The notes beneath the pieces are model-generated. The model did no database searches, was not told where the DNA came from, and saw only the letters and a list, made by a program, of their open reading frames with translations. DNA of 64,000 bases from the NCBI GenBank assembly GCA_020852515.1, contig JADZAS010000003.1:1-64000 (forward strand). The letters run 5' to 3'. Source of the stretch: Phycisphaerales bacterium (lineage in GTDB: Bacteria; Planctomycetota; Phycisphaerae; Phycisphaerales; UBA5793). Shown here piece by piece: positions 43,560 through 52,362 of this stretch; the first letter of the stretch is position 1; the number at the start of each line of letters is the position of its first letter. Both the position numbers and the translations under genes were made by a program.

Positions 43560-45665
43560 ATGCACGAGCACGGTCGACACCAACCAGCCCGCAACGAGGA
43601 TCAAGAGCGCTCGGAACGCCAGGGTGCCGCACACACTTCGCCTGCACGCCAGGAGGAGCACACCCATCCTGAGGCTGAGGGCGAGAGCGGGCACGATCAC
43701 CGCAGCCACCACGCGCACATGGTGGCCGACTTCCGCCGGCGGTTCTGGATCTCCCTGGTCCTCACGGTCCCGGTCGTCGCCCTGGCCCCCATGATTCAGC
43801 GCTGGTTGGGGCTGGCGGAGATTCTGCGCTTCTCCGGCGATGCGTACCTCCAGTTCGCTCTGGGCTCGATTGTCTACTTCTATGGCGGCTGGCCGTTCCT
43901 TAAGGGTCTGTTCGTCGAGTTGCGCCATCGAATGCCCGGCATGATGACGCTGATTGCCCTGGCCATCTCGGTCGCGTACTTCTACTCGAGTGCCGTGGTG
44001 TTCGGGCTGAAAGGCGAGGTGTTCTTCTGGGAACTGGCAACGCTTATCGACATTATGCTGCTCGGTCACTGGATCGAGATGCGTTCAGTCATGGGCGCCT
44101 CGGCGGCGCTGGAGACGCTTGTCCGCCTGATGCCCTCTGAAGCGCACCTCGTGATGGAGGATGGCAACACGCGCGACGTAAAGGTCATTAGTCTCGCGCA
44201 TGGAGACAGAACGCTCATCAAGCCCGGCGAGAAGATTCCCACGGACGGCGTAGTCGTCGAGGGTCGCTCGACTGTCAACGAGTCCATGCTGACCGGCGAG
44301 AGCACGCCGGTCGAGAAGGGTGAGGGCGATCAGGTCATCGGCGGAGCCATCAACGGCGAAGCCTCGCTCATCGTCGAAGTGCAAAAAACCGGCGATCAGA
44401 CGTACCTCTCGCAGGTCGTCGAGATGGTCCGCCAGGCGCAGGAGTCCAAGTCCCGGACGCAGGACCTTGCAAACCGAGCCGCGTTGTGGCTGACGATCAT
44501 CGCGATTTCCGTCGGTGCCGTCACGATGGTGACTTGGACGCTACTGGGCAAGCCCTTTGACTTTGCGCTGGAGAGGACTGTGACGGTCATGGTCATCGCA
44601 TGTCCGCACGCGCTGGGGCTGGCCGTACCTCTCGTGGTGTCGGTATCCACGGCCATCGCGGCCCGCAACGGGCTGCTCATTCGCGACCGAAGCGCATTTG
44701 AACGGGCGCGTGACCTCAATGCCATCGTCTTTGACAAGACAGGCACACTCACCGAGGGACGCTTCGGCGTAACGGACGTCATTTCGGTCGGGCGCCGATC
44801 GACGGATGAACTGCTCACCCTTGCTGCGGGCCTCGAAAGTCAGTCCGAGCACCCGATCGGCGAAGGTGTCGTGCGGGGCGCGGAAGAGCGCGGCCTGAAG
44901 TACAGCGCACCTCAGGAGTTCAAGGCCATCGCCGGCAAAGGCGCAGAGGCGCTGGTTGACGGGACACGACTCAAGATCGTCAGTCCAGGCTACCTGAGGG
45001 AAAACAACCTCACTGTCAAAGATGATCGCATCGTCAAGGTCGCCGAGGAGGGCAAGACCGTCGTTTATTTGGTCATCGATGACAGCGTCGAGGGGGCCAT
45101 CGCGCTAGCAGACATCATCCGGCCTGAGTCGCGCGAAGCCCTGAGTCGACTCAAGGAGATGGGAATCCAGGTCATGATGCTGACCGGCGATGCAAAGGCG
45201 GTCGCGAAGTGGGTATCAGGTGAACTTGGATTAGACGAGTATTTCGCCGAGGTTCTGCCGGATCAGAAGGCGTCAAAGATCAAAGAAATCCAATCGCGCG
45301 GCCTGGTGGTCGCAATGACCGGCGATGGGGTCAACGATGCGCCCGCGCTCACCCAGGCGGATGTCGGCATCGCGGTGGGTGCGGGAACAGATGTGGCCAT
45401 CGAGTCGGCCGACATCGTGCTCGTTCGCTCTGACCCGCGTGATGTAACCGCCGTCGTCGAACTCGCACGAGCGACCTATCGCAAGATGGTCCAGAACCTC
45501 TGGTGGGCGACGGGCTACAACGCGTTTGCAATCCCGCTTGCCGCAGGCGTGCTCAGCGGAATGGGCATTGTGCTCTCCCCGGCTGTCGGAGCGGCACTGA
45601 TGTCACTGTCGACCGTGGTTGTGGCTATCAATGCCCGTTTCCTTCGCGTGGAACGCTTGGATTGA
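43560..45665 (+). CDS. copB: CopB-type copper-translocating P1B ATPase
   Basis: A 701-aa P-type ATPase. The His-rich N-terminus (HTHPEAEGESGHDHRSHHAH) replaces an HMA domain. The transport motif is ACPHALG (CPH), characteristic of P1B-3 Cu(II)/Ag/Cu(I) exporters. Other motifs are TGES in MLTGESTPVEKG, the phosphorylation site FDKTGTLTEG and the hinge MTGDGVNDAPAL. ATG at 43560 follows GGAG by 6 nt. It pumps copper from cytoplasm to periplasm. Confidence 0.95.
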   Translation: MHEHGRHQPARNEDQERSERQGAAHTSPARQEEHTHPEAEGESGHDHRSHHAHMVADFRRRFWISLVLTVPVVALAPMIQRWLGLAEILRFSGDAYLQFALGSIVYFYGGWPFLKGLFVELRHRMPGMMTLIALAISVAYFYSSAVVFGLKGEVFFWELATLIDIMLLGHWIEMRSVMGASAALETLVRLMPSEAHLVMEDGNTRDVKVISLAHGDRTLIKPGEKIPTDGVVVEGRSTVNESMLTGESTPVEKGEGDQVIGGAINGEASLIVEVQKTGDQTYLSQVVEMVRQAQESKSRTQDLANRAALWLTIIAISVGAVTMVTWTLLGKPFDFALERTVTVMVIACPHALGLAVPLVVSVSTAIAARNGLLIRDRSAFERARDLNAIVFDKTGTLTEGRFGVTDVISVGRRSTDELLTLAAGLESQSEHPIGEGVVRGAEERGLKYSAPQEFKAIAGKGAEALVDGTRLKIVSPGYLRENNLTVKDDRIVKVAEEGKTVVYLVIDDSVEGAIALADIIRPESREALSRLKEMGIQVMMLTGDAKAVAKWVSGELGLDEYFAEVLPDQKASKIKEIQSRGLVVAMTGDGVNDAPALTQADVGIAVGAGTDVAIESADIVLVRSDPRDVTAVVELARATYRKMVQNLWWATGYNAFAIPLAAGVLSGMGIVLSPAVGAALMSLSTVVVAINARFLRVERLD

Positions 45666-45719
45666 CTTTGGTTTGGAGGAGACGACCCGGACTCTGCATA
45701 CGCACAGAAAGGAGTTCCA

Positions 45720-46052
45720 ATGGATACCGCAGTTACATTCGTTCGAGCATCCCAGCGCATGAACGGTCATTGCCCCTCCGGGAGCACCGTATCGTCACGT
45801 GGAAAGCGCGAGGCAGTGCGCCAATTGGCGCGTCTATCTCGTTGCGTTCAGTTCGCACGCTCCCGCGCATCGCGACCCCTTCCACGTTGGGGATCTCAGG
45901 CGTATCTCCGCAGTCACTGGGATGGACTCCAGGCTTTGGAGTTCAGGGGTTCCGGTTTCGGATTCCTGATCATGTGTGAAAGGGCCGCGCGCGCAAAAAC
46001 CACTCGCGCGCATGAAGCAATTCTCCATTCTACGAAAGGAACATTATCATGA
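45720..46052 (+). CDS. doubtful 110-aa gene
   Basis: An AAGGAG site precedes the ATG, and the stop overlaps the start of the next gene. The sequence is basic and low in hydrophobic pattern (SSRGKREAVRQLARLSRC). No motif is visible. It may be real, a decayed gene, or chance. Confidence 0.3.
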   Translation: MDTAVTFVRASQRMNGHCPSGSTVSSRGKREAVRQLARLSRCVQFARSRASRPLPRWGSQAYLRSHWDGLQALEFRGSGFGFLIMCERAARAKTTRAHEAILHSTKGTLS

Positions 46053-47047
46053 CACGTACACGGACTTCAAGAATTCTCGCCATCGTGGCCTCGTTGCTGG
46101 CCTCCACAGGGAGAATCTCGGGCACGCTGGCGCAATCGACGCCTTCGGCCGACGCCACACATTCGCAGCATGCTCAGCACGCTGACGCTGCGAAACCGGA
46201 TGCGCCTCTGGTCGAGCCTTCCATGAAGGATTTGATTGATCAGCTCGCTGCACTGCGTGGCGAGATTGCCAAATTGCAGGCCGCACTGTCGCAGGGCCAT
46301 GCTTCGTCGCAGGGGATGTCGCCGCCTCCCGCTCAAAATGAGATGCAGCGTCGTATGGGCAAGGGTCCGATGGGAGAGGCGCCGGCGCTGGCGACGGCTG
46401 GCGGTGTCGGCGGGATGTCAGGCAAATCCGGGCCGCCGGGGATGGCCGGCGGTGGCATGGGCAGGTCGGATATGGACATGAAGACGATGGGCAGTGGGAC
46501 GTCCGGCGGCGCCTCTGGAGTGGGAGGCAGGATGGACCAGATGATGAAGATGATGGGCATGGGTGAGATGCCTATGGGCGGCGCTGGCAGTCCTGCGATC
46601 ATGAACATGCCCTCGGCACTCCCCGGCTTCCCTGGCGCATCGCATATCTACCACATTGGCGCCACCGGCTTCTTCCTCGATCACACGGAGCATATCACAC
46701 TGACGCTTGAGCAGCGGACTGCGCTTAACCAGCAGAAGGAGCAGACTCTGCTCCGTCAGGCCGAGTTGCAGCGGATGATCGAGCAGGCCGAGCAGGAACT
46801 TTGGCTGCTGACCGCCGCCGATCAGCCCGATGCCGTGGCGATTGAGCAGAAGGTGCAGGAGGTCGCGCGGAAGCAGGGCGAACAGCGGCTGGCGTTCATC
46901 CGTGCGGTGGGCGAGGCTGCGCGCCTGCTCACCGATGAACAGCGCCAGCAACTCACCGGGATGCTTCCGCCAGCGCCAACATCTTCGGTCCCGACCTCTC
47001 CGCGAGCGCCGGCCGCGACCCAGGGCGGCGGTATGGACGACATGTGA
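46049..47047 (+). CDS. Met-rich periplasmic CpxP/Spy-like protein
   Basis: A 332-aa protein with a signal peptide and then a His/Ala segment (HSQHAQHADAAK). A long Met/Gly-rich region follows (MDQMMKMMGMGEMPMGG and nearby) that suits Cu(I) or Ag(I). The C-terminal half is helical with two LTxxQ-type motifs (LTLEQRTALNQQ and LTDEQRQQLTGM), as in CpxP/Spy chaperones. It may buffer metal and protect envelope proteins. Confidence 0.8.
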   Translation: MTRTRTSRILAIVASLLASTGRISGTLAQSTPSADATHSQHAQHADAAKPDAPLVEPSMKDLIDQLAALRGEIAKLQAALSQGHASSQGMSPPPAQNEMQRRMGKGPMGEAPALATAGGVGGMSGKSGPPGMAGGGMGRSDMDMKTMGSGTSGGASGVGGRMDQMMKMMGMGEMPMGGAGSPAIMNMPSALPGFPGASHIYHIGATGFFLDHTEHITLTLEQRTALNQQKEQTLLRQAELQRMIEQAEQELWLLTAADQPDAVAIEQKVQEVARKQGEQRLAFIRAVGEAARLLTDEQRQQLTGMLPPAPTSSVPTSPRAPAATQGGGMDDM

Positions 47048-47085
47048 ACCAAACCCAGTGCACTTCGAAAGACGGGAGACTCCCC

Positions 47086-47385
47086 ATGACCAAGACTGTT
47101 CAATCAACCAAGATTCGGTCCCACACCTTCACCGTGGCCGCCCCTCGATCGAGGGAGGTTCTCATCGCCGGCTCGTTCAACGCCTGGAAGGGCCAGCCCA
47201 TGAAGCGAAGTCGATCCGGTGAGTGGTCTGCGAGCATTGATCTGAAGCCGGGCCGCCACGAATTCAAGTTCATCATCGATGGCGAGTGGTGTTGTGAGTT
47301 CGGTTGCGATGGGCCGCACGAAGGCTGCCCCAAGTGCGTGCGCAACTCGTTTGGCACGATGAACCGCGTGCTCGAGATCCACTGA
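47086..47385 (+). CDS. solitary CBM48/AMPK-type glycogen-binding domain
   Basis: A 99-aa protein that is essentially one AMPK/isoamylase N-domain: VLIAGSFNAWKGQPMKR, then GEWSASIDLKPGRHEFKFII. Four cysteines follow in WCCEFGCDGPHEGCPKC. The cysteine-rich tail is unusual for this fold and could bind metal. It is a small cytoplasmic or exported protein with no signal peptide visible. Confidence 0.8.
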   Translation: MTKTVQSTKIRSHTFTVAAPRSREVLIAGSFNAWKGQPMKRSRSGEWSASIDLKPGRHEFKFIIDGEWCCEFGCDGPHEGCPKCVRNSFGTMNRVLEIH

Positions 47386-47396
47386 GGATTCACCCT

Positions 47397-47801
47397 GTGG
47401 ACGAACAACGGCGGTTCCAACTTCGTCGCGTCATCCTCTGGACGGCGGCCATCGCTTTGCTGCACTTTCTGGTGGGCACACGGACGCACGCCCTGCATGG
47501 ACTGCACATCCTGCTCGCCGGATTGTTTTTCATGCCCATCCTGGTCGGCGCGGTTACGTTCGGAACGCGCGGAGGTGTCCTGGCAGCACTGGCGGCTGGC
47601 GTGCTTTACCTCGCTCACCTCCTGTGGTCCTGGCGAGGGTCGGGACTCGGTAACGCGGACCAGTACGCCATGATCGGCGTGTACTTCATCGTCGGGATCG
47701 TCGCGGGCCGCCTAGTGAGTGTCGCCAACTTCCGCAAGTGGCAGCGCGACGAAGTCGTTCGGCGTGCGTATCGGGAGTCGTTGGGAGCCAAGGACAAATG
47801 A
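47397..47801 (+). CDS. small membrane protein similar to sensor-kinase N-termini
   Basis: A 134-aa protein with GTG start after GAGG. It has four hydrophobic stretches (VILWTAAIALLHFLVG; ILLAGLFFMPILVGAV; GGVLAALAAGVLYLAHLL; YAMIGVYFIVGIVAGRLV), as in the input modules of some histidine kinases, but no kinase domain. The stop overlaps the next gene by 4 nt. It may be a truncated sensor or a free-standing membrane subunit of the redox chain. Confidence 0.65.
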   Translation: MDEQRRFQLRRVILWTAAIALLHFLVGTRTHALHGLHILLAGLFFMPILVGAVTFGTRGGVLAALAAGVLYLAHLLWSWRGSGLGNADQYAMIGVYFIVGIVAGRLVSVANFRKWQRDEVVRRAYRESLGAKDK

Positions 47802-49537
47802 TTCGACCGCACTTCTCATCGACGCTTGCGACGGTGATCGCCCTCACGTTCACGATCCTGCTGGGCGCTCAGGTCACTCAGGACGAGCACGCCAGCCATC
47901 ATCCAGGTCAGGACAGCCCCACCGAGGTTGGCGTTCCGTCCGGTGGGGCGGGGGGGATGGAAGGCATGGCCGAGATGATGCAGGGGATGGGTGCTCCCCC
48001 GCCCAAGGAGCTCTACCCGACGCTCATGGAGCTTTCGGGCCTGCCGCCGGAGAAGCGGGCGGAAGTGAAAGCGGCAGCCCACGACCGCATGAAGAGTGGC
48101 ACCGTGTTGATGGCCGAGGGACTTGATCGACTAGTGCGTGCTGCTCCGACGGACGATTACCAAGCGATGCAAGAGGCGGTCGCGCTGCTGCGCGAAGGGA
48201 TGGCGCGATTCGACAGTGGCCTCGCCGCGCACCGCGCGCTCTCCGAGAATCAGGACGGACGAACCATCGCCATGAACTGGTTCAGGTCGCAGATGAACCT
48301 GCCCGGATCACCGGCGCCCGCGGAACAATGGTCCCTCCTCGGCCTCTCGGCGGCGCACCTCGCACTCATGGTGATTCTCATCGGCTTTGCGCTGGCAATG
48401 ATCGCCATGTACTTCTTGAAGATGCGCCGCGCCTCGACGCTGCTGCGGCGTCTCACCGAGGCGCCGCGCGGTCCGTGGGGCGGCTCCCTCCGCGTGGCAC
48501 GGATCTTCGCCGAAACGCCATCCATCAAGACCTTCCGCCTGCTCGAACCCGTCGGCGGCCCAATCCCGTTTACCTTCCTCCCCGGACAATTCCTGACCCT
48601 CACGGTCGCCCGAGACGGCAGGACCGTCAAGCGTTCGTACACGATCGCATCGTCGCCAGCGCAGCGCGATTACATCGAGATTACCGTGAAGCGTGAGGAA
48701 CAGGGATTCGTCTCACGGTATCTCTGCGATGAAGTCCGCGAGGGGACGCTTCTCCAAGTGTCTGCGCCGCAGGGCTATTTAACGTTCACCGGCAAGGAAG
48801 CCGAGAGCATCGTGCTGATCGGCGCCGGCGTGGGGATCACGCCCCTGATGAGCGTGATTCGTTACCTCACCGATCGGGCGTGGCCCAAGGACATTTACCT
48901 GCTCTTCTCATGTCGTACGCCCGATCAGTTTGCCTTCGGCGCCGAACTTGAACACTTGCACCGCCGCCACGCGAACCTTCATGTCGTTGCCACAGTGACT
49001 GGGGCTGACGGAACTGAGTGGACCGGCTTGCGCGGCCGATTCACCAAAGAATTGATCTCACAGTCAGTACCGGACATTGCCAGCCGGCGCGTTCACCTTT
49101 GCGGCCCTGCGCCGATGATGGACGTCACGCGTGCGATGCTGCTCGAACTCGGGGTGGCTGCAGCGAGCATCATGTCCGAGGGCTTCGGTCCGCCACCGGG
49201 TCAAAGGCCGCACGAGCGCCAGATCGCGTTTGAGGCCGCCGTGGCGCAAGCGGATCCGGATGCCCCAGAAGTGCCAAGCGTGCTCTTCACAATCTCCGGC
49301 AAGACCGCGCAACTACCAGCAGACATGAGCGTCTTGGAAGCCGCCGAGCACGTCGGAGTTTCGATCGACTACTCCTGCCGCGTCGGCACCTGCGGGGCCT
49401 GCAAGGTCAAACTCCGCAAGGGCGCGGTCACAATGGCCGTCGAGGAAGGTCTGCCGCCCGCGGACAAAACCCGCGGCATCATCCTCGCATGTCAAGCCAA
49501 GGCGTTCGGTGGCGAAAGCTTGGAGGTGGAAGCCTGA
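47798..49537 (+). CDS. membrane-anchored FAD/NAD(P) reductase with 2Fe-2S domain
   Basis: A 579-aa three-part oxidoreductase. After a signal segment comes a Met/His region (residues about 25-80) and a membrane helix (HLALMVILIGFALAMIAMYF, near residue 190). The FAD-binding domain has RSYTIASSP and the NAD(P)-binding domain has IGAGVGITPLMS. The C-terminal plant-type ferredoxin has CRVGTCGACKVKL plus a later C. It would pass electrons from NAD(P)H to the following cytochrome. Confidence 0.92.
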   Translation: MIRPHFSSTLATVIALTFTILLGAQVTQDEHASHHPGQDSPTEVGVPSGGAGGMEGMAEMMQGMGAPPPKELYPTLMELSGLPPEKRAEVKAAAHDRMKSGTVLMAEGLDRLVRAAPTDDYQAMQEAVALLREGMARFDSGLAAHRALSENQDGRTIAMNWFRSQMNLPGSPAPAEQWSLLGLSAAHLALMVILIGFALAMIAMYFLKMRRASTLLRRLTEAPRGPWGGSLRVARIFAETPSIKTFRLLEPVGGPIPFTFLPGQFLTLTVARDGRTVKRSYTIASSPAQRDYIEITVKREEQGFVSRYLCDEVREGTLLQVSAPQGYLTFTGKEAESIVLIGAGVGITPLMSVIRYLTDRAWPKDIYLLFSCRTPDQFAFGAELEHLHRRHANLHVVATVTGADGTEWTGLRGRFTKELISQSVPDIASRRVHLCGPAPMMDVTRAMLLELGVAAASIMSEGFGPPPGQRPHERQIAFEAAVAQADPDAPEVPSVLFTISGKTAQLPADMSVLEAAEHVGVSIDYSCRVGTCGACKVKLRKGAVTMAVEEGLPPADKTRGIILACQAKAFGGESLEVEA

Positions 49538-49539
49538 AC

Positions 49540-50313
49540 ATGCAGGAGCGTGAGCGCGTCATCGTGAGTTGTCTGGTCGTCCTGCTGCTGGTGCTGGCGG
49601 CGGGTTTCGTGTTCCATCGCGATGAGCGATTCGCCGGAAGCCTGGCGGGCGGCATCCTCGGCATCTCGGCCGCGGCCTTGATGTTCGTGCCGCTGCTGTA
49701 CCTGTTCATCAAGCGGATTCCGTTCCTGAAGCGAAGGATCGTGTCGCACGTCTCGATGCGTACGCTGCTGGCGATCCACATCTACGCGGGGATCGTCGGG
49801 CCGATCCTGGCCATCCTTCACAGCAGCCACAAGTTCAACAGCACGGTGGGGATCGCGCTGACGCTGATGATGCTCATCGTTGTCGTGAGCGGCTTCGTCG
49901 GCCGGTACCTCATGGGCCGCGTTTTGACTGACATCCGCGAGAAGCAAGTCACGCTCACAGCCCTCCAGAAACAGTATGACGCTCTGGCATCTGATCTCGT
50001 CGTGAATCCTGAGGCTGTCGTGCGCATCCGCCGAAGGTCGAGCGTCTTCGGACGCCTCGCGGCTCCGTTCTTTGTTTCATCGAGGGGCGGCGGACTATCC
50101 GGGGAGTCGCTCGACCCGGTCGCGAAGGCCGTGTCGCTGTCGGAGTCCATCGCCGACATGGAGTACGCGATCCGCACGCAGCAAGCAGCCAAGGACGCGT
50201 TCGGCAAGTGGCTCGCGTGCCACATCGTCATCGCGATAATCCTCTACACGCTTCTGGTGCTGCACATCTGGTCCGAGTGGTATTTCGGAATCCGGTGGCT
50301 CGTCCCGCAATGA
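49540..50313 (+). CDS. b-type cytochrome-like membrane protein
   Basis: A 257-aa protein with about four membrane helices. Histidines in LAIHIYAGIVGPILAILHSS and in CHIVIAIILYTLLVLHIW are placed to bind two b-type hemes, as in ferric-reductase or cytochrome b561-like folds. The stop overlaps the cytochrome c start by 4 nt. It probably conducts electrons across the membrane between the flavin reductase and the multiheme protein. Confidence 0.8.
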   Translation: MQERERVIVSCLVVLLLVLAAGFVFHRDERFAGSLAGGILGISAAALMFVPLLYLFIKRIPFLKRRIVSHVSMRTLLAIHIYAGIVGPILAILHSSHKFNSTVGIALTLMMLIVVVSGFVGRYLMGRVLTDIREKQVTLTALQKQYDALASDLVVNPEAVVRIRRRSSVFGRLAAPFFVSSRGGGLSGESLDPVAKAVSLSESIADMEYAIRTQQAAKDAFGKWLACHIVIAIILYTLLVLHIWSEWYFGIRWLVPQ

Positions 50314-51080
50314 CACCGCTGCCGCTCATCTATGGTGTTGTAACGATCGGCGCTCTTGCCGCTGCGATCGGCATCCCCGCAGTCATGCACAAGCGAGGAT
50401 CGACGGCCGTTTCGACATGGCAAGCGATGGTGAGTCCCGGCGATCTCTCTGCCAAGCACGCGTTTCTTGAAACGAACTGTGAAGCGTGTCACACCCCTCA
50501 CCGTGGAGTAACCGCTGACAGGTGCATCGTCTGCCATGCGAGCAACGAGCTGTTGTTATCCCAGCAGACGACTGCCTTTCACGCGAATGTTACGGATTGT
50601 CGCGGATGTCACATCGAACATGGCGGAGCGGCGCACCGGCCGGTATTGATGGATCACATGGTGCTGGCGCGCATCGGCATGAGCCGCTCGAAGTTCAACC
50701 TTGCTTTTGGAGGAGTGAAGGTGTCGTCGCTCCCAGCTGGCCACCCGCGCATTCGGCCGGAGGAAACACTACTCGATTGCGCTGCGTGCCACTCAAACCA
50801 GGATCCTCACCGCATGTTGTTTGGAACAGATTGCGCCTCCTGCCACGGCACGAGCACGACGACGGCGTGGACGATCCCAGAGTTCCGCCATCCATCAGCG
50901 CTCTCGACCGACTGCGCCCAGTGCCACCAAGCGCCGCCAAGCCATTACATGATGCACTTCCAGATGGTCTCAATGACAGTCGCTGGTATTGCGCACGCGG
51001 ACGTATCGCAGTGCTTTCTCTGTCACCAGATCAATTCGTGGAACGACATCAAGGGAGTCGGTTGGTACAAGCACCACTAG
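50310..51080 (+). CDS. seven-heme cytochrome c
   Basis: A 256-aa protein with an N-terminal anchor and seven C-x-x-C-H motifs (CEACH, CIVCH, CRGCH, CAACH, CASCH, CAQCH, CFLCH). These are spread through the periplasmic part, with extra histidines that could serve as distal ligands. Together with the two previous genes it forms a reductase-cytochrome chain. The electron acceptor is not indicated by the sequence. Confidence 0.93.
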   Translation: MTPLPLIYGVVTIGALAAAIGIPAVMHKRGSTAVSTWQAMVSPGDLSAKHAFLETNCEACHTPHRGVTADRCIVCHASNELLLSQQTTAFHANVTDCRGCHIEHGGAAHRPVLMDHMVLARIGMSRSKFNLAFGGVKVSSLPAGHPRIRPEETLLDCAACHSNQDPHRMLFGTDCASCHGTSTTTAWTIPEFRHPSALSTDCAQCHQAPPSHYMMHFQMVSMTVAGIAHADVSQCFLCHQINSWNDIKGVGWYKHH

Positions 51081-51105
51081 AGAAACACGATACCGGTGAA
51101 TCCAC

Positions 51106-51937
51106 ATGAATGAATCCGTTCGCACACTTGTCATCGCTGTTGGCGTAGCATGGGCGGCGCTGTTTCTGTTGGCGTTGGCGCTGACGTATTTACCGCGCGC
51201 CGTATCGAAGGGTGGCGCCGGGATCTGGTGGGGCGCACGCGCGCCCTGGCTTGATGTCATCGTGGCGGCGCTGACATGGATTCCGTGGATCATCGCTGGA
51301 ATTGCCGGCGGCTGGGCCGCCGTGGCTGGGACCATGCTTGGACAAGTCGTCGCGCTCTACTCATGGATTGCACTGCACGAACTCGTGCATCGTCGCGGTC
51401 GTGGGAGCGCAAGACTGGTGGGCTACATCAGTCGACATTACGGCCGTTGGCGGAACCATGCGGCGTTGATCGTCACGTTGATCGGGCTGCCAGTTCTCTG
51501 GCCGATTCGCCTGACCGAGATCATCGCATACCCTGCGTTGATCTGGCTGCTGGGATTTCCGCGTTACCGCCACGGCGATTGGGTGAACATCAGTCGTCAG
51601 AAGTTCGACGGCTTGATTGGCCATGATCTGATCTGGTGCCTGTACTGCGACTGGATGACCGGCGTATATGCCCTGGGCGGCGAAATGCTCCGCAATGTCG
51701 AATCGTTCTGGTGCCCGATACGCTTCTACGACGGCAAGAAGTGCGAGAAATTGCCACATCGACTTTCCCGATCTCGATCACGGCTGGGTGGCTGCGGATG
51801 GCTCAATGCAGGACGTCGAGGCGCTCATGCGGCAGAAGTATCCGCGAGGGCAGCAACCTGCCTGGTTTGGACACTCAGTTCGGTTGACCGTGAATGAAGG
51901 ATCGAACGGGCCAGGCTTGCAACGAGGTGATGCATGA
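51106..51937 (+). pseudogene. frameshifted membrane protein with CxxC motifs
   Basis: The intact part (about residues 1-214) has five hydrophobic segments and a LIWCLYCDWMTG CxxC. At 51748-51750 an AAA run shifts the frame. Removing one A restores GKKCENCHIDFPDLDHG and continues to 51937, where the stop overlaps the next start by 4 nt. The restored form has a C-x-x-C-H. It follows the heptaheme gene and may have been part of the chain. Either a true mutation or a sequencing error. Confidence 0.75.
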
Positions 51938-52143
51938 ATGTCAACTCGATAACCGCCAGCGAACTGCTGGCTTTACGCAACGAACGCGCATCCGTGGACG
52001 TGATTGATGTGCGAACGCCAGTCGAGTGTCGTGAGGTCCATGCCGAAGGCGCGAGGTCGATGCCGCTTGACCGGCTCGATCCACAAACGGCCATGAGCGG
52101 CCGGAACGGTAGTGGCGCGGGCGAAGCCGACGGAAAATGGTGA
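51934..52143 (+). pseudogene. C-terminally truncated rhodanese
   Basis: The 69-aa product keeps the first half of a rhodanese fold: VDVIDVRTPVECREVHAEGA and MPLDRLDPQTAMSGRNGSG. The catalytic-cysteine loop that should follow is missing. Just beyond the break lies a short copy of another gene's 5' end (52177-52236), so the truncation is probably a recombination scar. Confidence 0.75.
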
Positions 52144-52176
52144 CGGTCGAGGGATGAAAACGTACGATGGCAAACC

Positions 52177-52236
52177 TTCGGTGGCGGCACGGTACGGAGC
52201 GCATCTATGAGAACGGCAAACGGTATCGTCATCGCG
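52177..52236. repeat. short copy of the epimerase gene 5' region
   Basis: These 60 nt match 53171-53230, including the GCATCTATGA start context and GGTATCGTCATCG, with about 80% identity by eye. The second location is the true start of the epimerase gene. No gene continues here, so this is a remnant of a duplication or deletion. Confidence 0.65.
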
Positions 52237-52362
52237 CGGCAACAAGTATCAGTTCCGCATCGTGAACGGCGACATATCGCGATGCCGGATGATGACGGGG
52301 ATGACGGACAGGGAAGATGAATCGGCGGGCTCTCCCGTCAAAGAACATTAACAGGAACACGA

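Noticed and set aside
45666-45719. Possible terminator after the copper ATPase
   Set aside because: No stem-loop with a T-run is present.
52144-52362. Possible second small gene between rhodanese and the membrane gene
   Set aside because: The only ATG belongs to the 60-nt copy of the epimerase start and the frame stops after few codons.
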